Of a stretch of 13,040 nt of DNA, positions 6,383 through 13,040 are shown in pieces; position 1 is the stretch's first letter; each line of letters starts with the position of its first letter. The stretch covers positions 1-13,040 of the forward strand of contig CANIZU010000035.1 in the NCBI GenBank assembly GCA_947472115.1, in the 5' to 3' direction. The translations under genes were made by a program, and so were the position numbers. Under the pieces are notes generated by a model, which did not search any database, had not been told where the DNA came from, and saw only the letters and a list, made by a program, of their open reading frames with translations. This stretch comes from Flavobacteriales bacterium. GTDB lineage: Bacteria > Bacteroidota > Bacteroidia > NS11-12g > UBA955.

Positions 6383-7558
6383 ATGTTACGCGGTACAAGT
6401 AGGTTCTCGGCAATATTGGCCATTCTCTCTGTGGTTTTGATTGGATTTTCTGCGTGTGGCTCATTGGGTGGCGGAAAAGTGAAATCGAATAGCGACGACC
6501 ATAAATACATAGTAAATTATCGGTTTCGAGTGGCATTTTACAATCTAGAGAATTTGTTTGATACGGTAGACGGTCCAAACGACGATGCCGAATTTTTGCC
6601 TACTTCAGAAAACCGTTGGAATTCCGAACGGTATCAGAGCAAGTTGAAGAACATGGCCAAAGTGATTGATAGCATCGCACCAGATATTTTAGGGATGGTG
6701 GAAGTCGAAAATGCGTTTGTATTAGAGGATTTGCGCAAGCGTTGCAATACGATGCGAATTTCGCAGACGGGGGGTGTGGAGAACGACGATAGAAAGTCAT
6801 TGGGTTCGGATTTTGAAATTGTGCACCGCGAATCACCGGATGCCAGGGGGATTGATGTGGCGTTGATTTATAACAGAAAGAAATTTTATCAAACGGGGGT
6901 CTATATGACGCCGGTTACGTTGGCCGATGGTTACAAAACGCGCGACATAATGCGGGTTCATTTGGTAGAGCGGTTAACGGGTGATTCAATGGCGATATTC
7001 GTTAACCATTGGCCAAGTAGGCGAGGCGGCGCGGCCAGTGCGGCAAGCCGCATGTCCGCCGCCGCCGCCCTATCACAAACCCTACAAAACAATCCAACCA
7101 TCCCGGCCAATTTTCTGATCATGGGCGACTTTAACGATGATCCGGAAGACGTGTCCATAACAGAAGGCCTTCAAGCCGGCGATGCATTTCATTCTATCGT
7201 GAATTTGGCGTTTTTGGCTCGACAAGCAGATAGTACCGTTGGCACACTCGCTTGGCACACCGGATGGAATATGTTTGATCAAATTATGGTTAGTAGGCCA
7301 TTGTATTATGCCAATTTACACAGCCATGAATCGGTAGGCAGCGGTTCGGAGAAAACTCCAAGTCATCTGCATTCCTGTGAAAACAAGCTTTGGGGTTCGC
7401 CCCGCATCAACGTCTACAAACGTTCATGGATGCTACAGCACGATGGCAATAAATACGATGGCTGGCCACTGCGCACCTTCGCCGGAAAAAAATACATGAA
7501 TGGGTTTTCAGATCACTTGCCAGTCTACACAGACCTAGTACTCGTGCATCGCCACTAA
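6383..7558 (+). CDS. endonuclease/exonuclease/phosphatase-fold lipoprotein
   Basis: A protein of 391 residues. The N-terminus (MLRGTSRF, hydrophobic stretch, GFSACGS) is a lipoprotein signal with Cys25, followed by a Gly/Lys/Ser linker, so the enzyme should be membrane-anchored outside the cytoplasm. The catalytic domain has the family motifs in order: FYNLENLFDT (52-61, metal-binding Asn/Glu), GMVEVEN (104-110, metal-binding Glu), VNHWPSRRGG (from 207), MGDFNDDPED (from 247, catalytic Asp and Asn) and SDHLPVY (from 376, catalytic His). All catalytic residues look intact, so a metal-dependent phosphodiesterase or nuclease activity is expected. The substrate (extracellular DNA, a phosphoester or another compound) cannot be read from the sequence. 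The start at 6383 is chosen because later Met codons would lose the signal. It converges on pyrG with one base between stops. Confidence 0.92.
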   Translation: MLRGTSRFSAILAILSVVLIGFSACGSLGGGKVKSNSDDHKYIVNYRFRVAFYNLENLFDTVDGPNDDAEFLPTSENRWNSERYQSKLKNMAKVIDSIAPDILGMVEVENAFVLEDLRKRCNTMRISQTGGVENDDRKSLGSDFEIVHRESPDARGIDVALIYNRKKFYQTGVYMTPVTLADGYKTRDIMRVHLVERLTGDSMAIFVNHWPSRRGGAASAASRMSAAAALSQTLQNNPTIPANFLIMGDFNDDPEDVSITEGLQAGDAFHSIVNLAFLARQADSTVGTLAWHTGWNMFDQIMVSRPLYYANLHSHESVGSGSEKTPSHLHSCENKLWGSPRINVYKRSWMLQHDGNKYDGWPLRTFAGKKYMNGFSDHLPVYTDLVLVHRH

Positions 7559-7559
7559 A

Positions 7560-9161
7560 TTATTTCAAGCAAGCCTTCACAAACTTCACAAACAAGGGGT
7601 GTGGAGTAGCAACCGTGCTCTTTAACTCAGGGTGGAATTGTACACCCACAAAAAATGGATGTGTAGGAATCTCCACGATTTCGGCTAGTCCAGTTTGAGG
7701 ATTGGTTCCTGTAATGCGCATGCCAGCCGTCTCAATTTGTTTCTTGTATTTGTCGTTGAACTCATAGCGATGACGGTGTCTTTCGCTAATCATCGACTTG
7801 CCGTAGGCTTTATATGCTTTGGAATCTTTTTCCAATTTGCAATCATAAGCGCCCAATCGCATCGTACCCCCTTTTTGCGTTTGCTCTTTTTGCCCTTCCA
7901 TCAAGTCGATGACAGGGTAGGGCGTGTTGGGGTCCATTTCGGTGCTAAAAGCGCCGGTCAATCCACATACGTTTCTTGCAAATTCAATCACAGCGCACTG
8001 CATGCCCAAGCAAATTCCAAAGAAGGGGATATTGTTTTCACGGACGTATCGAATGGCTTCTAATTTCCCTTCAATACCGCGATGTCCAAATCCTGGAGCT
8101 ACCAATACGCCATCGTAACCCGTTAATTTCTTTGATGCGTTTTCCAATGTCAGCAATTCCGAATTTACGTAGGTTACTTTTACTTTGCACTCATTGCTTG
8201 CTCCGGCATGGATAAACGCCTCATTGATAGACTTATACGCATCGGGCAATTCAACGTATTTGCCGACCAATGCAATGTTGATTTCGCTTTTGGGATGCTC
8301 TAATTTGAAAAGAAAGTCACGCCATTGGTCCAGATTAGGTTCGGTTTTGGTGCTTAATTTCAATTTGCCTAAAACCACTTTGTCGAGCTTTTCCTTCAAC
8401 ATCGCCAAAGGTGCTTCGTAAATGGTTTTTAGATCCATCGCTTCGATAACCGCATTGGGTTGAACGTTGCAGAACAAAGCCAATTTTCGGCGTATTTCAG
8501 CGGTGATGGGTCTTTCGCAACGACAAACCAAAATATCGGGTTGAACGCCCAATTCTAGTAATTGCTTAACGCTATGTTGGGTTGGTTTGGTCTTTAACTC
8601 GCCGGCAGCACTTAGGTAAGGTATCAATGTAAGGTGCACTACCAAAGCATTTTCGTGGCCTTCTTCCCAAAGGAGCTGACGCATACTTTCTACATATGGC
8701 AGGGATTCGATGTCGCCCACGGTACCACCAATTTCAGTGATAACGATATCGAACTCGCCATTTTCCGCAAGGATTTTCATCCGGCGTTTGATTTCGTCTG
8801 TGATATGAGGAATAACCTGAACTGTTTTTCCTAGATAATCGCCGCGACGTTCATTTTCGATTACGGTTTGATATACGCGTCCGGTGGTTACGTTGTTGGC
8901 TTGAGAGCCTGGGACGTTCAAAAAGCGTTCGTAGTGGCCCAAATCCAAATCGGTTTCGGCGCCATCTTCGGTAACATAACATTCGCCATGCTCATAGGGG
9001 TTGAGTGTTCCTGGATCGACGTTGATATAGGGGTCGAACTTTTGGATGGTGGTACGAAATCCACGTGCTTGCAAAAGTTTGGCTAGAGATGCGGCTACGA
9101 TTCCTTTACCTAAGGATGATGTTACGCCCCCCGTAACAAAGATGTATTTGGCTTTTTTCAT
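7560..9161 (-). CDS. pyrG: CTP synthase
   Basis: Makes CTP from UTP, glutamine and ATP in the cytoplasm. The 533 residues are a normal length. The N-terminal synthetase domain starts with the P-loop GGVTSSLGKG (11-20) and includes KFDPYINVDPGTLNPYEHGE and EIGGTVGDIESLPY. The C-terminal class I glutaminase domain has the oxyanion region APGFGHRG, the nucleophile Cys384 in FGICLGMQC, and His510 and Glu512 in VQFHPE. All active-site residues are present. It is transcribed alone from its own promoter, isolated by a hairpin from the prolyl isomerase gene upstream. Its stop codon is one base from the stop of the convergent lipoprotein gene, and no terminator hairpin is seen there. A possible alternative RNA pairing involves its leader and first 15 codons. 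Confidence 0.98.
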   Translation of the reverse strand: MKKAKYIFVTGGVTSSLGKGIVAASLAKLLQARGFRTTIQKFDPYINVDPGTLNPYEHGECYVTEDGAETDLDLGHYERFLNVPGSQANNVTTGRVYQTVIENERRGDYLGKTVQVIPHITDEIKRRMKILAENGEFDIVITEIGGTVGDIESLPYVESMRQLLWEEGHENALVVHLTLIPYLSAAGELKTKPTQHSVKQLLELGVQPDILVCRCERPITAEIRRKLALFCNVQPNAVIEAMDLKTIYEAPLAMLKEKLDKVVLGKLKLSTKTEPNLDQWRDFLFKLEHPKSEINIALVGKYVELPDAYKSINEAFIHAGASNECKVKVTYVNSELLTLENASKKLTGYDGVLVAPGFGHRGIEGKLEAIRYVRENNIPFFGICLGMQCAVIEFARNVCGLTGAFSTEMDPNTPYPVIDLMEGQKEQTQKGGTMRLGAYDCKLEKDSKAYKAYGKSMISERHRHRYEFNDKYKKQIETAGMRITGTNPQTGLAEIVEIPTHPFFVGVQFHPELKSTVATPHPLFVKFVKACLK

Positions 9162-9196
9162 GTTGATTTTCCCTAAAGGGAATGTGATGTTACGGG
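9117..9196 (-). promoter_or_regulatory. possible alternative base-pairing region at the pyrG 5' end
   Basis: On the minus strand CGTAACATCA occurs twice: in the leader (9194-9185) and in codons 12-15 of pyrG (9126-9117). Between them lies TGTTACGGG (9138-9130, codons 8-11), the exact complement of CCCGTAACA in the leader (9196-9188). The same GTTACG can instead pair with the downstream CGTAAC in a 6-bp hairpin with a 5-base loop. The two pairings exclude each other. The predicted transcription start falls inside the leader copy, so part of it may be absent from the RNA. This is an inference from base complementarity only. Confidence 0.25.
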
Positions 9197-9199
9197 ATA

Positions 9200-9207
9200 C
9201 AAAAATA
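9200..9207 (-). promoter_or_regulatory. -7 element of the pyrG promoter
   Basis: TATTTTTG on the minus strand (9207-9200) matches TAnnTTTG exactly. Transcription would start around 9194, about 33 bases before the ATG. A -33 TTTG is not evident. Confidence 0.5.
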
Positions 9208-9256
9208 ACATAAGATTAATGCGTGAATCGGAAAGTAATTCGGTAGTTTTCAACAA

Positions 9257-9289
9257 ACGAGAGAGGGCCGCATTGCGGCCCTCTCTCGT
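9257..9289 (-). terminator. long hairpin, probable terminator of the prolyl isomerase unit
   Basis: The 16-base arm ACGAGAGAGGGCCGCA (9257-9272) is fully complementary to 9274-9289, with one base at the centre (in practice a 3-5 base loop). It lies 29 bp past the stop of the minus-strand prolyl isomerase gene. On that strand it is followed by a short, imperfect T-rich tail (TTTGTTG); on the plus strand no T-tract follows, so it is assigned to the minus strand. Confidence 0.8.
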
Positions 9290-9318
9290 GAATATCTCCA
9301 GAAATAAAATCCCTGGAA

Positions 9319-10395
9319 TTATTTTACATCCACCAATTCGGTGTCGAAAATTAGGGTAGCATTTGGAGGAATTACTCCGCCAGCACCTTGTTTTCCGTAG
9401 CCCAATTTAGATGGGATAATCAACTTGTATTTTGCACCTACACTCATTAAGGCAATGCCTTCGTCCCAACCTGGAATTACTTGACCTACACCCAATTTGA
9501 AATCAATGGGTTGTCCGCGCTTGTAAGAATTATCGAATTCAGTTCCATTGTCCAACTTGCCGCTGTAATGAACACTTACATTTTTTCCAGAAACGGCTTG
9601 AGCGCCAGTTCCCGCTTGTTCAATAACATACCACAATCCTGAGGCAGTTTGTTTTGCAGTAGGGTAGGTTGTTTTTACCCATGTTTCAAATCCTTCTGCC
9701 AAAGATTTGATGGCTGCTTCCGCTTTCGCTATATCGTCTGCTTGCATTTTCTTGAAAGTCGCATCGTCGGATTTAAATGCCTTAGCATCTTTTCCCTTAC
9801 GGATGATGGTGAGTTTTTCGATTTTGTCGTCTTGGGCAATAGAATTCACGACATCCATTCCGCTCACGACATGACCAAAAACGGTATGTTTATCGTCTAG
9901 CCATGCAGTCGCAGTATGAGTGATGAAAAACTGTGAACCGTTGGTTGCAGGTCCGGCGTTAGCCATCGACAAAATACCAGGGCCAGAATGGCGAAGGCTT
10001 GACACAAATTCGTCTGCGAACTGATAACCTGGGCCACCACTTCCATTTCCTAGTGGATCGCCACCTTGAACCATGAAGTTGGCAATTACACGGTGGAATT
10101 TCAAGCCATCGTAGTAAGGGGTACCGGCAGGTTTGGCAGTGTTAGAAATTGTGCCTTCGGCCAATCCAACAAAGTTGCAAACCGTAAGTGGGGTTTCTTT
10201 GTAATTCAATTGAAGCAAAATGGTGCCCTTGTTGGTGGTCATTTGTGCGTACAGGCCATCTGCCAACTGGGGCTGACCGTCTTGTTCTAAATTCTCGTTA
10301 TCCATGTTGTAATTAATTGCTGTGCTGTTGCCCCAAGCCATCTGACTGAAGTTGCTAACCGCCAATGCGGCGAGGGTAGTGAGTGTATTTCTCAT
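9319..10395 (-). CDS. cyclophilin-FKBP fusion peptidyl-prolyl isomerase
   Basis: A protein of 358 residues carrying two unrelated prolyl isomerase folds. Residues about 47-195 are a cyclophilin: FHRVIANFMVQGGDP holds the catalytic Arg, NGSQFFIT is the second core motif, and AWLDDKHTVFG has the Trp that confers cyclosporin binding in human CypA. A charged helical linker (about 200-250) follows. Residues about 250-358 are an FKBP domain: VHYSGKLDNGTEFDNSY, GQVIPGWDEGI and PSKLGYGKQGAGGVIPPN, with the binding-pocket Tyr, Asp, Val-Ile and Trp all present. The start at 10395 overlaps the stop of the upstream gene by ATGA. Residues 1-25 are only weakly signal-like, and a start at 10305 (MDNENLEQDG) would give a cytoplasmic protein. 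Location is therefore uncertain. Likely role: protein folding. Confidence 0.93.
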   Translation of the reverse strand: MRNTLTTLAALAVSNFSQMAWGNSTAINYNMDNENLEQDGQPQLADGLYAQMTTNKGTILLQLNYKETPLTVCNFVGLAEGTISNTAKPAGTPYYDGLKFHRVIANFMVQGGDPLGNGSGGPGYQFADEFVSSLRHSGPGILSMANAGPATNGSQFFITHTATAWLDDKHTVFGHVVSGMDVVNSIAQDDKIEKLTIIRKGKDAKAFKSDDATFKKMQADDIAKAEAAIKSLAEGFETWVKTTYPTAKQTASGLWYVIEQAGTGAQAVSGKNVSVHYSGKLDNGTEFDNSYKRGQPIDFKLGVGQVIPGWDEGIALMSVGAKYKLIIPSKLGYGKQGAGGVIPPNATLIFDTELVDVK

Positions 10396-10745
10396 TGGTG
10401 TAAAATTATTTCTCGGGTTTTCTTTGGCAATTTCTGTACCACAATTTCATAACTGTGGTTGATGAGTGATTCAACGAAGGGCATCGATAATCCTTCCAAA
10501 GTTACATCGTTCCAATGCGTTTTGCTCATGTGGAAAGCCCCCTTGATTTGGGGATGCTCAGACCGCAGTTCTAAGGCTTTTTCAGGATCGCATTTTAAGG
10601 CAATGGATTGGAACGATTCAATATCGCCAAGGCAAAACATTTTACCCGCAACCTTCCATACGATGGTTGTTTCGTTGAACGGAAATTCGGCCGTTACCAT
10701 GGCTTTGGATTCGCAAACTTGTTGCACCCAGTCGAAATGTTGCAT
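10392..10745 (-). CDS. MmcQ/YjbR family protein
   Basis: A protein of 117 residues, the usual length for the family, which has a CyaY-like fold and is often labelled DNA-binding without firm proof. Recognisable features are EFPFNETTIVWKVAGKMFCL near the N-terminus, ALKCDPEKALELRSEHP in the middle, FHMSKTHWNDV and a C-terminal amphipathic helix (HSYEIVVQKLPKKTREI). No signal peptide or membrane segment is present, so it should be cytoplasmic. It is the first gene of a two-gene unit with the prolyl isomerase, overlapping it by four bases (ATGA), which suggests translational coupling. It is transcribed divergently from the MORN-repeat gene. Its biochemical function is unknown. Confidence 0.88.
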   Translation of the reverse strand: MQHFDWVQQVCESKAMVTAEFPFNETTIVWKVAGKMFCLGDIESFQSIALKCDPEKALELRSEHPQIKGAFHMSKTHWNDVTLEGLSMPFVESLINHSYEIVVQKLPKKTREIILHQ

Positions 10746-10767
10746 GTTGTGGGAAAAATGCTGACCA

Positions 10768-10775
10768 CAAATCTA
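10768..10775 (-). promoter_or_regulatory. -7 element of the mmcQ-type / prolyl isomerase unit
   Basis: TAGATTTG on the minus strand (10775-10768) matches TAnnTTTG. The start of transcription would be near 10762, about 17 bases before the ATG at 10745. Its -33 region (about 10795-10799) is only a T-run and lies at the predicted start of the opposite transcript. Confidence 0.5.
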
Positions 10776-10786
10776 ATACTCCCTGT

Positions 10787-10794
10787 TAATTTTG
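10787..10794 (+). promoter_or_regulatory. -7 element of the MORN-repeat / kinase unit
   Basis: TAATTTTG matches TAnnTTTG and ends 14 bases before the ATG at 10809, giving a leader of roughly 8-10 bases. No clear -33 TTTG is seen; the region where it would lie overlaps the opposite promoter's -7 box. Confidence 0.5.
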
Positions 10795-10808
10795 AAAAAA
10801 ATAATTAC

Positions 10809-11936
10809 ATGCGCTGTCTCATCTATTGTTTTACGTTGGTTGTCTTTGGTTGGATTCCGTCCACCGTTTTGGCTCAGCCTCAAAAGGAAAGAAATTACCC
10901 CTTGGTTAGAAAGGTACTTGCATCTGCCTTGGAGTTGAGGAATGGCATTGCCTACGCCCCTATGAAAGCCAATTCTCAGATGGAGGGGTCCTCGCCATTC
11001 ACTGGGATTGCCATCGTATTATGGCCTGATAATCGGATTAATACGGAGCAAGGGTATTCGAATGGTTATAAACATGGCACCTACAAGGAGCTAACGGAGA
11101 AAGGGATTTTTGTGGCCGAGGAAACTTGGTCCGATGGCAAGAAAAATGGGTTCTTTAAGTATGCCGATGAAAAAACTGGGGTCGTTGTGGTGGAAGGGTA
11201 TTTTAAAAACGATAGCTTAGATGGTGAAGTCAAAGGGTATTATATGAACGGTTTGCCGATGTATGTCAAACAATATAGAGAAGGTGTTAGGCAGGGTTCG
11301 GCTGTTTCTTTTTTCGACAATGGAAAGGTGGAGCAGATTGCCAATTTTGATAACGATATGCCCGATGGTGCTGTGATTTCGTATTATCCGGATTCGATTT
11401 TGCGATATGTTAAGGAATACAAGAAAGGATTGCCTCATGGTAGATATTATTTGTTTCATCGCAATGGTTGTGCGGCCAATGAAGATTACTATAATAATGG
11501 AAAGCACGACAGTGTTTCTCGCGTATACGATGCTGTGAGTTGTAATTTGATTGCAGAGTCTAGATGGAAAATGGGGAAGCGAAATGGGGCGTTTATCGAA
11601 TACAATGCTTTTGGCGATACGCTTCGCATCGAAACGTTTAAAGAAGATCAGCGTGATGGTCGGTTTTTGGAGATGAAGGACGCTTGGGATGATGCAATCA
11701 AAAAGATGAAATTGCAGGTGGAATCAGAAGGGATGTTCGAGGATGGCGTGAGGCAGGGACCTTGGATTCATGGTCAAGTGAGTCATTATCAACAGCGCAG
11801 CGGCTCTTACGCGGATGGCGAAATGGTTGGTCGATGGATTTTCATGGATAACAACGGCGAGCCTTTGGTGGAGCAGGTTTACGACTATAAAGGTGAGGTG
11901 ATAAAGGAGAAGTATTTTAAAGCGAAAAAGCGTTGA
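10809..11936 (+). CDS. secreted MORN-repeat protein
   Basis: A protein of 375 residues from the ATG at 10809. An in-frame start at 10608 exists but would read through the promoter region and the antisense of the mmcQ-type gene. MRCLIYCFTLVVFGWIPS and the VLAQ that follows form a signal peptide with cleavage after residue 22. The rest holds about 11 degenerate MORN-type repeats spaced roughly 20-35 residues apart, each with a turn like GYKHGTY, GKKNGFF, GVRQGSA, GLPHGRY, GKRNGAF or GVRQGPW. Such repeats form beta-hairpin arrays, and in bacteria the family is often annotated as YwqK-type antitoxin, a label with little support; here the protein is exported and no toxin gene is next to it. Function is unknown; binding or scaffolding at the envelope is possible. 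The stop overlaps the kinase start (TGATG). Confidence 0.88.
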   Translation: MRCLIYCFTLVVFGWIPSTVLAQPQKERNYPLVRKVLASALELRNGIAYAPMKANSQMEGSSPFTGIAIVLWPDNRINTEQGYSNGYKHGTYKELTEKGIFVAEETWSDGKKNGFFKYADEKTGVVVVEGYFKNDSLDGEVKGYYMNGLPMYVKQYREGVRQGSAVSFFDNGKVEQIANFDNDMPDGAVISYYPDSILRYVKEYKKGLPHGRYYLFHRNGCAANEDYYNNGKHDSVSRVYDAVSCNLIAESRWKMGKRNGAFIEYNAFGDTLRIETFKEDQRDGRFLEMKDAWDDAIKKMKLQVESEGMFEDGVRQGPWIHGQVSHYQQRSGSYADGEMVGRWIFMDNNGEPLVEQVYDYKGEVIKEKYFKAKKR

Positions 11937-12616
11937 TGGAGCTGGAAGAATTGGGGATGCCAAGCAATATTGAGCCTTTTGTTATAGGGCTAACGGGCTT
12001 GTCTGGTGCGGGAAAAACATACTTTGTGGATGCGTTAAAAGCTCGGTTGGGCGATTCTGTAACCATTGTGGGTTTTGATGATTACTATAAGCCGCTGGAG
12101 ATGCAGCACGTGGATGCTTTTGGTGAGGCCAATTACGACTTGCCGTCGGCGTTATTTTCGGAGCGATTTCATGAGGATTTGATGAGTTTGATTGCCTACA
12201 AACCTGTCATGATTAAAAAGTATCAGTTTGAAAACTACGATGCTCCTGATCGCACGGAAATTGTAAGTCCGGCCCCAATCTTGTTGGTTGAGGGTTTGTT
12301 TGTGATGGATTATGTTGCGGTGGATTCGCTGCTCGATTACCGAATTTTTATTGATTGTGATTTGGAGTTGTGTTTTCAGCGACGCAAAGACAGGGATATT
12401 AGGGAGAGGGGCATTCCGCTAAAGCGAAGTTTGCATCAATGGGAACATCATGTGATGCCGGCCTATAACAATCACATTTTACCTCATAAGGATCGCTGCG
12501 ATTTGATTGTGGAAAACAACGGACCTGCAGATGAGAATGTTGCCGCAATTATTGAGCACATTCGGTGTCATGCCCATCCATCGGTGTTGGCGGCAATTGG
12601 AGAGGGACTTTCGTAA
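11936..12616 (+). CDS. uridine kinase-like P-loop kinase
   Basis: A protein of 226 residues from the ATG at 11936, whose A is the last base of the preceding TGA, so reinitiation is likely. A second Met at 11957 (MPSNIEPF) is also possible. Walker A is GLSGAGKT (21-28). FDDYYKP (47-53) fits the substrate-binding Asp-Tyr of uridine kinases, NYDLPSA (66-72) matches the N-F/Y-D-x-P motif, and KKYQFENYDAPDR matches the next family block. LLVEGLFVM holds the Walker B-like Glu119, and RRKDRDIRERG (149-159) is the lid with its arginines. This fits phosphorylation of uridine or cytidine by ATP or GTP. The sequence is more divergent than typical Udk, and a related nucleoside or phosphoribulokinase-like substrate is not excluded. 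It converges on the phosphoesterase gene with two bases between stops. Confidence 0.85.
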   Translation: MELEELGMPSNIEPFVIGLTGLSGAGKTYFVDALKARLGDSVTIVGFDDYYKPLEMQHVDAFGEANYDLPSALFSERFHEDLMSLIAYKPVMIKKYQFENYDAPDRTEIVSPAPILLVEGLFVMDYVAVDSLLDYRIFIDCDLELCFQRRKDRDIRERGIPLKRSLHQWEHHVMPAYNNHILPHKDRCDLIVENNGPADENVAAIIEHIRCHAHPSVLAAIGEGLS

Positions 12617-12618
12617 GG

Positions 12619-13040
12619 TTAGAGTGTGATAATTTCAGAGCCTCGCAGTTGCGTGTCGTAAATGGCATAGGTGGCCGGGCCAAAAATACCTGCAATTTCG
12701 CCTGGGTTTATCAAAAGCGCGTTGCCAAATTTCTGTTTGTGTGATTGGTGTGAATGTCCAAAGCAAACCACATCGTACCAGCCCGTTTTGATCATGGTTT
12801 TGGCGTAAAAGTGATAGTGGGAAACACCAATTTTTACCCCATCGATTTCTAATAAACAGTCTTCATCGCCAATGTATTCGCCATATAATTTGATACTTGG
12901 GAATTGTGATGCGATTTGTGTGAGTTTGTATCGATCGCCATCGTTGTTGCCCCAAACTGCGTGAATCTCTAGTCCGCTTTGTCCGAGTTGCTTCATCACA
13001 AAGGGTGCGCAGAAATCGCCGCAATAAATTAATTTGTTGA
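12619..13040 (-). CDS. YfcE/MJ0936-type metallophosphoesterase, 5' end beyond the window
   Basis: The frame stays open from the stop at 12619 to the right edge (about 140 codons), so the true N-terminus, with the first metal-binding D-x-H motif, is missing. A GTG at 12997-12999 and an ATG at 12994-12996 are internal, because family motifs lie upstream of them. Visible motifs are IYCGDFCAPF (second metal motif), VWGNNDGD (the GN[ND] motif), VSHYHFY (GH-like histidine position) and CFGHSHQSH (C-terminal G-H-x-H metal ligands), followed by LLINPGEIAG. This is the calcineurin-like phosphodiesterase family, which hydrolyses phosphodiesters with Mn2+ or similar metals. Its physiological substrate is not known from the sequence. 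It should be cytoplasmic. Confidence 0.92.
   Translation of the reverse strand, partial: NKLIYCGDFCAPFVMKQLGQSGLEIHAVWGNNDGDRYKLTQIASQFPSIKLYGEYIGDEDCLLEIDGVKIGVSHYHFYAKTMIKTGWYDVVCFGHSHQSHKQKFGNALLINPGEIAGIFGPATYAIYDTQLRGSEIITL

Noticed and set aside
6301..6578. Two minus-strand frames across the start of the phosphatase-fold lipoprotein gene
   Set aside because: They overlap a well-supported signal peptide and catalytic domain on the plus strand and encode nothing recognisable.
10608..10808. Longer N-terminus for the MORN-repeat protein
   Set aside because: The extension would be antisense to the mmcQ-type gene, would cross the predicted promoter, and would bury the signal peptide that starts at 10809.
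10809..11936. MORN-repeat gene as a toxin-antitoxin component (YwqK type)
   Set aside because: The protein is exported and no toxin-like gene is adjacent; the neighbour is a metabolic kinase.

Overview
The window looks like chromosomal DNA of a Bacteroidota (Bacteroidetes) bacterium. The evidence is convergent. Several genes are preceded by -7 elements of the Bacteroidetes type (TAnnTTTG). No convincing Shine-Dalgarno sequences are visible. There are many exported proteins and lipoproteins. Several proteins have a recognisable Bacteroidetes architecture: a surface protein with an S74 tail-fibre chaperone domain, a lipocalin-like lipoprotein, a cyclophilin-FKBP fusion and a secreted MORN-repeat protein. 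No RNA gene, insertion sequence, CRISPR array, prophage block or attachment site was found. The genus cannot be named from this sequence.

Layout. Positions 1-3816 (minus strand) hold a two-gene surface unit. A 1005-residue exported protein with about 36 copies of a 17-residue beta-roll repeat and a self-cleaving S74 chaperone domain is followed after 19 bp by a second exported protein that runs off the left edge. Positions 3817-4056 are a divergent promoter region. A small lipocalin-like lipoprotein (4057-4536) ends at a strong hairpin terminator. guaB (IMP dehydrogenase, 4798-6270) follows; its upstream region is unusually rich in symmetry, with a 9-bp palindrome across the -33 region and a 10-bp inverted repeat from near the transcription start to the start codon. 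Next is a lipoprotein of the endonuclease/exonuclease/phosphatase fold (6383-7558), which meets pyrG (CTP synthase, 7560-9161, minus) tail to tail with one base between stop codons.

On the minus strand upstream of pyrG, and separated from it by a long hairpin, lie an MmcQ/YjbR-family gene and a cyclophilin-FKBP prolyl isomerase overlapping by ATGA. A compact divergent promoter region (10746-10808) separates them from a plus-strand pair: a secreted MORN-repeat protein and a uridine-kinase-like P-loop kinase, joined by a TGATG stop-start overlap. The kinase gene converges, with two bases between, on a YfcE-like metallophosphoesterase cut by the right edge.

Three genes (guaB, pyrG, the uridine-kinase-like gene) act in nucleotide supply: GMP branch, UTP to CTP, and uridine/cytidine salvage. 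They are in separate transcription units, so this is proximity and not an operon. The gene content is mostly ordinary. The more novel signals are the unexplained symmetric elements upstream of guaB, the possible alternative pairing at the start of pyrG, and the composition-segmented repeat stalk of the S74 protein. I see no clear sign of a wholly new multi-gene system.
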